Assembly (NCBI GenBank): GCA_951799445.1
Contig: OX637290.1
Coordinates: 31,738,987 to 31,802,986 of the forward strand
DNA: 64,000 bases
Source of the DNA: Pseudisothecium myosuroides
Lineage: Eukaryota > Streptophyta > Bryopsida > Hypnales > Lembophyllaceae
Reading direction: 5' to 3'
In this document: positions 34,977 through 44,673 of the stretch, one piece after another
Position numbering within the stretch: position 1 is the first letter of the stretch
How the letters are laid out: each line of letters begins with the position of its first letter
Program-made: the position numbers and the translations under genes
The notes under the pieces: generated by a model
The model's database searches: none
Told to the model about the DNA's origin: nothing
What the model saw: the letters and a program-made list of their open reading frames with translations, nothing else

Positions 34977-35433
34977 TGTAGCGTCACCATCATCTGCATA
35001 ATATTCTTAATTAACCAAGCTAGGAGCCTTACACTCAACCGTAAGAAAACCCAAGCTAGCATCTAGCTTGGCCAGAAAAGCATTTCCCAAGTATCGAGCT
35101 TTGAGTCGAGTCAGTGAGATATTTGTATTCTATGTAAGTTATTATTGAAGATTACATATTGTATCATGTCAATTAACTTACGTACAGTACTTGCAAGAGT
35201 TCATAATCAAAAGAGGCGTTCAGCACAAGCGACCTGCCCCGTCTGATTGTGTCCAGTTTTTTCATGCAACATGAAGACTTTTAAATCAGGAAAAAAAAAT
35301 TATGCTCACTTATTACATGGTTTCACACGTGAATTAGAACCAGTCTATGATCAACATTAACTTAGCACGCATTCTTGTACGCACCAAACAATTGTTTCTA
35401 ATTACTGCCTAGTATATAAAATGGTGTACCAGA
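34977..35433. other. Intergenic DNA
   Basis: No gene seen. AGCTAGGAGCC (near 35019) and AGCTAGCATCTAGCT (near 35053) are short palindromic words without an obvious function. Confidence 0.35.
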
Positions 35434-35698
35434 GTGGGCACCCTCAAAGCCGCCATTGTGCTGGTGTGCATAGTTGCTATTGTTATTGCTATTATTAGAT
35501 CAGTACGGAGTGAGTTTTTTGGCAAGTGAAAGAAGGTTCCAACGCACCAAAGACCACGACCGTATGCAAAAGTTCTGAAGGGTCAAAGTTTTTTTCATAG
35601 ATGTTCTAAAATCGTTTCTTTCACAAAGGTACATATTTTGGAGATATACGGAGTGATGACGGAGGTTCTAGACAGGGTACGGTTTTGGGGGTGCCCAC
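35434..35698. mobile_element. G-type TIR repeat (265 bp)
   Basis: The left end GTGGGCACCCTCAAAGCCG pairs with the right end read inverted as GTGGGCACCCCCAAAACCG. The interior (GTTCCAACGCACCAAAG, GGTCAAAGTTTTTTTC, TAGATGTTCTAAAATC) recurs in diverged form at about 44755-44940 and in part at 26360-26465. Target duplication is not clear. Confidence 0.7.
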
Positions 35699-36477
35699 CT
35701 TCACTGAATTCCTGTCGCATGATTTCCAAGTAAGTTAAGCTACCAAGCTGGGCACAAGTGCACAACACAATTCAAAAACCCCACCATACCACACACACCA
35801 ATCACTTGCATATGATCTACGAAAGTACAGTTTGGGAGTTCGCTTTCTCCTGTGACAAAACTCAGATACCCCGTACTTCTGGATTCGAGTGGATCGAAAT
35901 TTGTCTTCAGCAGTTTGCACTGTGTTGAAATCACGTCACAGTCCACTACGGTTCTTAACGTCACTTGCAGCTTTCAAGTTACTCAGTGGATTCTGTTTTC
36001 AGATGGCTGTAAACTTGTCATGATATCTACGACACAAATTGACACAATGAACAATGATATTGAAATGCAAAACTTGTAGACCATTCACACGCATCACGTT
36101 AAAGGTGCAATTCAGTAAGGTTCTAAGCATCGAAGACTCACTTCAGTAAAGCCGTGAACGTGGTTCATGGTGCCGACTCTATCATGTGTGAGAATTATTC
36201 AAGCGTGATAACAATTGGTCAATGGTCACAAGTGCGTCCTATTTGTAAGAGCAAACAATGAAAAAACAGAAAAGTAAAGTATCATTAGACATACTTTAGC
36301 ATTCCTTAAACACACCACCAATTAAACAAACGCAATCAAGTCATGATCAAAAGATGAAAAACAAAAAAATGTGAGCACAACGCCAGATAGATCCTTCAAA
36401 AGATATAAGTAATATTCCGAATAGGCGAACACCAGAACCAGTGAATATCTCACGACATTAGGGTTTCAACCTATGAT
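35699..36477. other. Intergenic and eL29 3' flank
   Basis: Frames on both strands at 35735-36079 overlap each other and have no family resemblance. The part next to 36477 should be the eL29 3'UTR. No canonical AATAAA is seen on the minus strand close to the stop. Confidence 0.4.
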
Positions 36478-36835
36478 CTACTCTTCCCCAGACTCGACCT
36501 CGTTGGCGGCACCCGACCGGTTGTGCTTCTTCGCATACCTCTGGTTCCTCAAGAACTTAGGGTCCATCTGTCACAACAATAAATTCATCATAAGTCGTGC
36601 CAACTTTCAACATATCAGCACAAAAATTACAACAATCCAAATCCACAAAAAAACAAGTCTACCCGTAGGGTGGGAGACGAACAAAAAATCAACAGCCAGA
36701 AGGCATTCAAAAGGTAAACATCCTGACACTTACCCCCTTCCTTGAGGTGTATTTGTGCTTCTTCACCTTCTTGATACCATTCTTGTGGTTCTTGTACGAC
36801 TGGTTGTGAGCGGTATGATTCTTCGACTTCGCCAT
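36478..36835 (-). CDS. RPL29: 60S ribosomal protein eL29, two coding exons
   Basis: A small, very basic cytosolic large-subunit protein. On the minus strand exon 1 is 36835-36734 (34 codons) and exon 2 is 36567-36478 (29 codons plus stop), joined at a codon border after KG. The 63-residue product begins [20 protein letters not shown] and continues with [17 protein letters not shown], both hallmarks of the family; the last residues are acidic (VESGEE). GTAAGT and CAG mark the coding intron. A 5'UTR intron is also visible: donor GTGAGT at 37060-37055 and acceptor AG at 36842-36841, only five bases before the ATG. Telo-box words lie in the 5'UTR intron and further upstream. Length and motifs are complete. 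Confidence 0.96.
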
Positions 36836-36840
36836 CTTAC

Positions 36841-37060
36841 CTAATCCCAAGCGGAAGTCAAATCAGTAATAAAAAATACAGAAAAGGGACATAAATCCGT
36901 GAAAATTCGACGAGCCTAGAAATCAATGAAGACTGAACGCCGCCCCCGTAACTCTATCTCACCTCAACCCAGACCCTAAAACCCTCAACCCTAAAGCAGC
37001 CACACAAAACGCCGAAACTCAAGTCTGGTCCAATTTTCTGGTGAAGAAGCAACGACTCAC
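36841..37060 (-). other. eL29 5'UTR intron
   Basis: The minus-strand donor TTTCG/GTGAGT at 37060 and the acceptor GGATTAG at 36841 define a 220-bp intron in the leader. It contains several CCCTAAA and ACCCTAA words around 36969-36995. Leader introns of this kind are common in plant ribosomal protein genes. Confidence 0.65.
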
Positions 37061-37196
37061 CGAAAGAAACACAAGCGAAGAGAGATTGCAGCACGAAAAA
37101 GGAGAGAGAGAAAGGGGAAGCGCACCTGATGAAGGGATCACAGGCGCTCCGGCAAGCAGACGAGCAAGCGAAGAGCAGAAAGAGTGAAGGAAGGCG

Positions 37197-37211
37197 CAGC
37201 CCTAACCCTAA
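37197..37211. promoter_or_regulatory. Telo-box upstream of eL29
   Basis: CCCTAACCCTAA lies about 140 bases upstream of the predicted leader-exon donor. With the telo-box before eL31, it marks both ribosomal protein genes in the window. The TSS is probably in the CT-rich (minus strand) stretch around 37095-37120. Confidence 0.6.
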
Positions 37212-37739
37212 GTGGTCACCCTTCCGTCTGTTAGTATCATCCTCGATTTATCATCCGTTGTCATATCATCCTTCGCATCATCCATGGGCCTGTCCACCAA
37301 ATCCTCTCTAATTGCACACAGGGTATCAGCACAAGTCTCGACGGTGAAGGTGAAGGTGATTGTGTTTATGAATTAGTTATAAATTTCAAAGGTGAAGGTG
37401 GAAAATTCATATTTTGTAGGAAAAATGTAATTGTAGGTGCTGCAAGTGTAATTAGGTGAACCTAGCATCCATATGAAACACAAAAAGGAAAGATATTTAT
37501 AATTAATACCAAAACATTCTCCAAGAAAGAAGGATGAAACCTATTATCACAATTATTAGTCAAAAAATGATTCAATCATTGGATGAATTGGTGCACTCTT
37601 GGTTTCTCAAGGATCCTTGAAAGTCATCCATCAAATATTTTTTTGACCCTATACAATGTCAAAGGGTTAAATTGAAAAGAAAATTCTACCATTGACTATT
37701 CCCTAGTATAGTTGATACTTCTACATTATTATACCATTA
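37212..37739. other. Intergenic DNA upstream of eL29
   Basis: No gene seen; AT-rich. GGTGAAGGTGAAGGTGA at about 37347-37400 is a short GGTGAA tandem. Confidence 0.4.
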
Positions 37740-37954
37740 GAAGAGATTTGAGGGTTGGGAGGGGTTGTTTCAGGCTGTTCCCGCAGCTAGGAGCAGTCAG
37801 AATATAAAAATAATTAAAAAATTAAAAAATATATTAAAAATATTAAAATTTTAATTTTCTGACGTGGCAATCTCTTGGCCACGTCAAATTACTGCTCCCA
37901 GGCTTTTCCCAGGGTTCCCAGGGCCATAGGCTCTTAGAGCCCTCAAATCTCTTC
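37740..37954. mobile_element. I-type TA-flanked MITE (215 bp)
   Basis: ATTAGAAGAGATTTGAGGG at the left and its exact complement CCCTCAAATCTCTTCTAAT at the right form a perfect 19-base inverted repeat. TA flanks both ends if the element starts at GAAGAG. The interior carries GACGTGGCA/TGGCCACGTC. The perfect ends suggest a fairly young insertion. The element at 62437-62782 has similar ends. Confidence 0.82.
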
Positions 37955-37958
37955 TAAT

Positions 37959-39624
37959 GATGAATCACAATTATTACCAAAAATAGCCATCTACTCCACA
38001 TTGTTTGGTGTCCTTCCATAAACTAACTATCTAGGTATCCTATTTGTTCATTTTCTACAAAAAAAAAAAGTGGGGTCAACTTCTTATACTAAACTAATTA
38101 CAAAGATATTTCAACATGAATGCTAGGATGTAGTGCGAAACACTATGTAAGAATTGAAGTTTTGACATTGAAAATCTCAAATTTTCACCTAAGTCTCACA
38201 CAATGTTTTTTTTTGTTTTTTTTGGGGGGGGGCAATTAAATGCTCGATTTCTTTCAAAAAAATGGAAGCTTCAAGCCTATAGGACAAAAAAAGGATAACT
38301 AAGTTTTAAAATGCCAGACTATAATCATTGCCTTACACACCATTGCCATAATGTTTCTAAAACCTCATTTCATTTGTCGTGCAAAGCCAACACATACAAA
38401 AATTGCATACAAAAATTACATACTCAAAATTGGCCTCATTCAATTCAAGCCTCCAAAATGAAAAAGCCAGGAAATTCAAAAGCTTCTTGAAAGAAAGGCC
38501 ACATATCTTGGTTATCTCTTGGAATAAACTCTGGGTTAAAAATAAATAAATAAAACATATTCATTCGTCCGAAAAAACAAAAACAAAAACACTGGTCTCA
38601 CATGCTTTGTAATATCACATGCATGTGAAAAACATTTATCAACATTTCGGTATCATTCCCAAATTAATTGAAGGTTATTCATTTTCAGGTGCTTGTGAAT
38701 TCCCAGATTCCTTCTACCATGGCAGCATTTATGAATGTCACAAGACATGAAGCTCACTTGAATTTCAAATAAGCTTAGGGCCATGGTGTCTCTGTGTCTG
38801 TTTTCTGGCCAGTCCACTTGTGGCTGGTGGTCTTGTAGCTTACTTCACTCTTGCAACGAAACTCCTATTCATTTGTGATTACCTCACATTATGGCCCTGG
38901 CGTTCAGGTTGGGACTGTTGTTGTTAGGTTCAGGTTGTTTTGCTTAGTTGTCTGAAAACGTATAAAGGTTGCCAGGGCTCTGCTTTTGGTTCGCTGTACT
39001 GTTTCCCCTTGCAATGGAAATTGTCCATGTGTTTTAAAAAAAAATAAAAAAAATCCGATTTATTTGTTTAAAAAGAAAAATGGGCCCATGGTATGTGCAG
39101 ATACCAATTCTGATTACTTTGGGTAGATCCAAGTGGACCAAGGTATGTTGGTACACTCTTCTTGGCATCACATAATTCACATGTCCTATAATTTCATTAA
39201 CTTCCTATCAAGACGAGCTCTTGAAATGAGTCTGAAAATTACAGTTGGAATCCTTCCCTTGCTGTGACTTTTTGGTCCAATGTTGACGAATATATGACGG
39301 TAACCTGTCCTTGTGATCAATGGGTTGCCTGCTTCCATTGAATTCTAAGGCAGTACCTTCCGACCCCTTTCTTTCAAATAAGTTATGTGTGTCTGTATTT
39401 CACCCACCAAAATCTTTAATAAAAGCTTCCAATTGTCACCTTCAAAAATCATTGTAGTGAGTCTTCTAGATGTTTTGTTTTTTTGAAACAAAAGAAATGA
39501 GTCCTTCTAGATGTTTGAGAGCATGTCACAACTGCACGGAAACGTAGCTTGTCATTGAATTTGTTGATGAATGGTTGCTTTCCATTACACCAAGCAGAAT
39601 GAGTGGCAGAACCAGGGTAATAAG
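37959..39624. other. Intergenic DNA with possible retroposon 3' end
   Basis: No gene seen. From about 38680 to 39030 the base composition becomes more even, and it ends in an A-rich tract (AAAAAAAAATAAAAAAAA near 39040), which would fit the 3' end of a LINE or processed transcript. No protein similarity supports this. A G-run lies at 38223-38231. Confidence 0.3.
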
Positions 39625-39905
39625 AGCAGGAGGACACTAATAAAATCCTCCATTCGAAGTGGGCCCTGCAGGCCAAATTTACCCCTGGGGAAAATGCAGG
39701 AATTTTTTGTTTGCCACATATGAATTCTTTTGCAAACTCTGAATTCATATTTGCAATCAGAGGCCTCAAATCAGCTAGGAGAAGTCTGTAACGTACCCTA
39801 GGCACTGCTCAAAATAGGGGGCTTTTTTCACTTTTACCGCCGGAGAACACAAAATTCACCCTATTGGTCCCACTTCAAATGGAAGATTTAGTGTCCTGCA
39901 TAAGA
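39625..39905. repeat. Foldback or TIR repeat (about 280 bp)
   Basis: GGACACTAATAAAATCCTCC followed by ATTCGAAGTGGG at 39632-39663 pairs with CCCACTTCAAATGGAAGATTTAGTGTCC ending near 39896. The outermost bases carry AAGAGCA/TGCATAAG words. There is no coding content and no clear target duplication. Confidence 0.55.
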
Positions 39906-40849
39906 GCATCCATCCTCCGTCAGAGGCGGCCTTGCAATGGGTATTGTACCGGTGTAGTCTAGGCTTCTTGATGAGTCCTCGAAGTTGCCGAGAGTGCTCC
40001 ACACTGAATAGTGAAATTAGGTTGCCTCGCACTAATTTCTTGACATTCTACACTATGTCAGTACATTTAGGTACTTTACAAGGATGCAACAATGTAAGAA
40101 CTATATATATGTGTGGCATGAGTTGGTGCACTAGTTTATGGCTTGGGATTAGAGATTGGCATGTACCTCCATCTGGACAAGCATTAGCCATGAGGAGTAA
40201 CTTCTCTGGGGTAAGCCAACCTAATTGTCAAGGCAATCCAATTTCACTATTTAGTATAGGGTGTCGCTCTTGAACCAACGGACAGCAGTGTTTTTTTTTG
40301 TGGTGAAATTTTCTCAGCTCTAGTAGAAAGGAGTAGTAATACGTTGGCATCCTTCCAAATTTAATTCAATAACATGCTTCGAAGAACACCAAAGCTACAA
40401 TTTAAAAAAATCCAAGTGAACAATATTTCAAACCTATTTTGGCTGCTAGGGTCATGTCAAAGTTGCTTTGTCAATTTGAGCAATTAGAAAGAACAAAGCC
40501 CTTTGGAACTAATTGTTGCCTGATGTTGTTGGCTTATACAACAAATATGCTAAATTTTACGTGCGCGGGTGTTTGAATGTCGTGCTCATGAAAGTAGAGG
40601 GGGTGTATTGGGGCTAGATTTATTAAACTAACAGACTACATATTGTTGTCGAGCAAATTGCCAGCCAAGACTGAGGATGCTCAAAGGTATCTACACCCAA
40701 AAGCTAAATGACTCACAAGAGACGGATGACCCCAAAACAGTCATTTTCGGATGGTAAAACAATCTTTTTTCCATACTAAAAAATGGAAGGTTTTCATATA
40801 GTTTTTGAATGCAGCTTTAATAATACTACATTTACATCATTGAGTTAAA
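39906..40849. other. Intergenic DNA
   Basis: A 113-codon plus frame (39932-40273) has no recognisable family, no codon-use support and no splice context; I do not call it. The start of this stretch (AGAGCATCCATCC near 39904) resembles H-family MITE ends. Confidence 0.35.
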
Positions 40850-41423
40850 TTCAAGTCATATTACTTGATTGTAAATTTTATACATAGTAGTTTATCAAAA
40901 ATAATGGTGATTGTATATAATGTGATTCAATACTTTGAGTTTTTGTCCCTTAAGACTTGAATTTGACATTCGAAATGATTTCTTTTGGTTTTGAGGAAAA
41001 CCAACTAAATGATGCTTCTAAAATTTAGTTTCGATTTTGCTTGAAAATTTTAGAAAAATCCTAAAAATGAGTGTTCATCAAAGTTTGAAGTTAAGGATCT
41101 ATAACCACATTCTTAATGTAGAGTGTCATGGATATTTTCTTTATACGAGAATGTTTTATACTATAATGCATTTTCTACTTTGAAATTCTCAAATATTTAG
41201 ATTTGTTTTGTATTGATATGAATTTCTTTTACTTTTTCTTCAAAAATCATGATAATTTGAAAAATTTCCAAAAAATCTATAAAGTTTAAGATACATATTA
41301 GACATGCAATTTCATCTTTGCAAAATAGAACAAAAATTCCAACAGTAAATAGTGAAAATGGAGGATACAAACAACACAAATGAATTTGAAGTTTAAATAC
41401 ACCATATGAGCTGTGTCCCTTAA
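40850..41423 (-). repeat. E-family repeat, inverted copy
   Basis: On the minus strand this segment starts at TTAAGGGACACAGCTC (TTAA 41420-41423) and matches the NAGS-intron element through TTTGTATCCTCCATTTT, AAATTATCATGA, ATTCATATCAA and a CTTAAGGGACAAAAACTCAAAG block. The far end has no recognisable TTAA terminus, so it is decayed. Confidence 0.6.
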
Positions 41424-42125
41424 CTTCTTAAAGACCACTAGCTAGGTAGTCTAAATTTCCAAAATTGTATACATATATTATTAGATGCAATTTAGAATGA
41501 TAATTTAATAATGACATTCAACTATAAGTTTAAAAATATGATTTACAAATCATATAATAAGTGCCTAGACTCATGAGTACCATAGTTTGTTCATTTTATT
41601 CATCCAAATTGGCTCAAATCAACTAACTCATTGTTTATAGTAAATAAATTTTAAATTTTTCTTTGAGCAAGTATTTTTAACGTAGATATTTGATTACAAA
41701 AAAGCATTGTTCCATGATCTAAACTATTTTCCTACTATCTCAAATAATGTGATTTTTAACCAAATCTTATCCAAATGTTCACACAAATTAGATCACACTC
41801 ATCTAAAATGCATTCAATTAGTTTGAAGGGTCTTGTTCTATTCTAACTTTTGCACTAATTTAATTTAATTTGAGTAGATAAGCTAATTCAATTAATACTC
41901 CCAATACAAACAATGCTAATGCACACTAATTTTAAAATTATGCAAATTTCAAATTACACCATCTACAGCACTTCTCCACATTTTTAGATAAATTCAATAT
42001 TGTGTGATCTAAACTATTTTCATACGATAGTATGAAAATGTTGCAATTTGCATCCAACTTACATTCAAGTTTCATCTTCATTTCATATAAATTTCATCTA
42101 CATTTCATCAAGGGATTCACAATAA
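41424..42125. other. AT-rich intergenic DNA
   Basis: No gene, array or inverted-repeat element seen. Confidence 0.4.
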
Positions 42126-42128
42126 TTA

Positions 42129-42681
42129 GGGCCGCTTTATACTTAGAGGTTGGCCCAATTTGTTGTGTTAGAGGCCAAAAATCCTCATTTGTAATTGGAT
42201 AGAACGCTAAAATCAGCTCCAAATCCTTTACACCTAGAAGCTGGGCCAATTTGGTGAAATGAATTTTTTATTCAAAAAAGACATGATCTGACATGGCCTG
42301 AGCTTGTTGAATTGGGTGCACCAAAAATGGGAGGCCAATGTCAAATTTCAATCAAAGAAACTTCTTCTATAAAATATTATTTTTTTCAACAAATCAAATT
42401 TGCTGGATTTTGTGCAATTGGCCTTTTGTGCAAAAAGGAAATTGGCCCGGCCTCTAGGTGTAAAGTGGCCTTGAAAATTTCAGCCCTTCTCTCTCTTTTG
42501 TAGGTTTTATTGAATTGGCATGGCTTTTTTGCCTCAAGGCCTTCACATATGGGAGAATTGGCCCCCATTTTAATCTTATTTCAATGGGTAGTTGAAGACG
42601 ACCTCCAGCCCCAAAGGATCTAAAATTTTGTGCAATTGGCTTGAAGGAGAATTGGCCCGGCCTCTAGGTGTAAAGCGTCCC
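42129..42681. mobile_element. N-type TTA-flanked MITE (553 bp)
   Basis: The left end GGGCCGCTTTATACTTAGAG pairs with the right end read inverted as GGGACGCTTTACACCTAGAG and on into GGCC(A/C)GGCCAATT. TTA flanks both ends (42126-42128 and 42682-42684), fitting Tourist/PIF-Harbinger insertion. The terminal word (GGCCCGGCCTCTAGGTGTAAAG) recurs inside at 42445-42466, and related CTAGAAGCTGGGCCAATTTG is at 42235-42254. It has no transposase frame. Confidence 0.78.
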
Positions 42682-42689
42682 TTAGATCA

Positions 42690-42848
42690 CATCCATCCCA
42701 AATCAGATTACTATGCAAGACCTTCCCTTTTCACACAAAATTCCAGGGATGAACATCTGCAATTCTGTCCTAACACAAAAGGATTCTCTAAGCTTATCAC
42801 AGTCGGACACTTACAGTAGTGTTCACGGCGTCCTTCTCATCAGGTTAA
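42690..42848 (-). mobile_element. A-family TTAA MITE, truncated copy A4
   Basis: On the minus strand it starts with TTAACCTGATGAGAAGGACG (TTAA 42845-42848) and shows the family blocks GTCCGACTGTGATAAG, AGGACAGAATTGCA, TTCATCCCTGGAATTTTGTG and TGAAAAGGGAAGGTCTT. It fades out beside the N element, so its other end is lost. Confidence 0.7.
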
Positions 42849-43672
42849 ATTATAGATTAATCTGTGGAAGGACGGAGCTTCTGGAACTTGGTTACTTTCA
42901 AATTTGATCAATAAACAATGACTGAAGCCGAAGCCATGGGAGAGCTAGATTCTACAACGTGGATCTCGTCTCTGATGAGTCACATCCAAGTGACTTGGAA
43001 TCCCCGCCATTAGGAACTTGTTCACGTAAGAGTTGCCGTTGATTTCATGTGGAGCAGAACGTAACGTCGGGAGTGAGAGGAATTTGCCGGAGCAGTTTCT
43101 GCAGAGGAAACGGGTGATAGAGCGGGTTCACTTTCACAGCGGATCAATCCGATCGATGTGGGTTACATGCCGCACTGAGTTCTGAATTTCAGGGTCGTCA
43201 GCAAGCTAGGCGCGCGAGCAAGCCAGCCGACTACAGTAAGTTAAGTTTACTCCGATGTGCAGGGAAGAAGCCACTCACTTGCTGAACCACCTGCCTGGAG
43301 TGCTGATCACTCCATCTCGGCGATGATGGAGCTCGGATCAGTCACGATGCACTTCTTTTTTCTCGACTTTTCCTACAGTAGTTTCTTTTTTCTTTGGTCT
43401 GGAACAGGGATTGGAACAGGGATTTAGATCAGTTCTAGCTGGAATTCAGAATCTGCTTGCAAAGGTCTTCACAAGTCCCATGGATTGGGGACGGAACGTG
43501 GCGTTTGCTGAGAACTGCCCTCCTTCTGGGAATTCACAAGTTTCCGGGATTTGGGGAACGTGGCGTTTGCTGAGATCGGGTCGCCTTCTGGGAAATGGGG
43601 GAGACTTGCATCGCAAGTCTCCACAGGAACAGTCATGTGTAGCACACAGCTTGCATTGCCTGCAGATTTATG
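42849..43672. other. Intergenic DNA with short duplication
   Basis: No gene seen. AACGTGGCGTTTGCTGAGA occurs twice (near 43495 and 43557), each followed by CCTTCTGGGAA, a 60-bp duplication that keeps a frame open at 43411-43857 by chance. Base composition is more even than elsewhere. Confidence 0.35.
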
Positions 43673-44062
43673 AGAGCATCCCCACCCGTCTTGTAAAACG
43701 GATGACTTGTTGCCATCGGCTTGCAAAATTGCCCCACCCGTCTTGCGTAATGGATGAACTTGTTAAGAGGCCGGACCAAAAGTTGCCACTGGCTTGCAAA
43801 ACCGGGCTCTTTTGCAAGCCAAGGCGCCTCTTACAAACTGGCTTGCAAACCGGATGAGACAAATCCCTTTAGCACTTTCCAAAAAACAAGGACATGATCC
43901 CTTTAGCAAAGTTGTAGCTGATTCGATGAAGTGTACTATTTACAGATCATTTTGACCTACATTCTGGCAACCAGGTCGGGTGACCTGCCTTCTGGTGGCT
44001 TGCAAATTGGATGCCCGGCTTGTCACCCGGCTTGCATTTTGGCAGTTGGGTGGGGATGCTCT
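43673..44062. mobile_element. H-family MITE, copy H2 (390 bp)
   Basis: It is bounded by AGAGCATCCCCACCC and its complement GGGTGGGGATGCTCT. Inside are multiple alternating CTTGTAAAAC(G/A)GATGACTTG and GGCTTGCAAA words on both strands, giving strong internal inverted pairing. The end word is shared with H1 and H3. It has no coding content. Confidence 0.72.
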
Positions 44063-44078
44063 AAGGCGGGTAAGGTTA

Positions 44079-44146
44079 GAGCATCCCCACCCCGTCTTGT
44101 AAAACAGATGACTTGTTGCCATCCGTCTTGTAAAACGGATGGTTTG
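44079..44146 (+). mobile_element. H-family MITE, copy H3 (left part only)
   Basis: It starts GAGCATCCCCACCCCGTC preceded by TTA and continues with CTTGTAAAACAGATGACTTG and CTTGTAAAACGGATGG as in H2. It breaks exactly where the F2 element begins. I could not find its right half beyond F2. Confidence 0.6.
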
Positions 44147-44673
44147 TAAGGTAGTCTGCTCTTAACCCTTACACAACGAGGAGGCCATTCTCTGGTTGAT
44201 GGATGCCAGAGAATCAAACTGTATAGGATAGAAGTGCAACTATTCATCCTCGGAATTTGTTGTGAAAAGGGAAGATCTTCTATAGTAGCTTGACTTCCAA
44301 TGAGTGCTTTTACAATTTTTTAAGCCAATGATTTATACAGTAATGCAAAAGGATGATTTTGAAGGTCACCCCTTTGTCATTTTAGGGGTTAAAGCGACCT
44401 TTTAAGAGTTGATTGCATTTGGAAGGAAGCTAAGCTCCTTGAAACAACTTTCAGTGAATTTTTGTAGGAAGAAAAATAAAAGTGGCATCGAACCCAAGTC
44501 GTTTCATAATTTTTGGACCTTTCTGGAATTAGTTACAAATTTTTGAAGTTGAAACATAGGTGTCACTAAAAGCGACTACCTTTAGAAATGTATTGTACAC
44601 TATTGGTACATTGAAGAAAGAAAAATGTACCTCTACATGTTGTTAGTGGTTGCTTTTAGAGCACCCTACCTTA
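44147..44673. mobile_element. F-family MITE, copy F2, split by A5
   Basis: The left end TAAGGTAGTCTGCTCTTAA is followed by the A5 element, then the body resumes with TTAAAGCGACC. The right end is TGCTTTTAGAGCACCCTACC then TTA. Without A5 and one TTAA it is 300 bp, against 309 bp for F1 at 60822-61130, and it is collinear with it (TTGAAACAA(C/T)TTTCAGT, GGAATTAGTTACAAATTTTT, GTACATTGAAGAAAG). TA flanks suggest mariner-type insertion. Confidence 0.85.
44162..44392 (+). mobile_element. A-family TTAA MITE, copy A5, nested in F2
   Basis: This 231-bp element runs TTAA (44162-44165) to TTAA (44389-44392) with ends CCCTTACACAACGAGG and, inverted, CCCCTAAAATGACAAAGG. The body has GATGGATGCCAGAGAATC, AGAAGTGCAACTATTCATCC, TTGTGAAAAGGGAAGATC, TTGACTTCCAATGAGTGC and GGTCACCCC. 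It lies inside F2, and the TTAA on either side corresponds to one TTAA in the restored F2. Confidence 0.92.

Noticed and set aside
39932..40273. 113-codon plus-strand ORF
   Set aside because: No family resemblance, no codon bias like the real genes and no splice context.
43411..43857. 148-codon plus-strand ORF
   Set aside because: It spans a local duplication and runs into the H-family MITE; its sequence is made of the MITE's repeated words, not protein-like.
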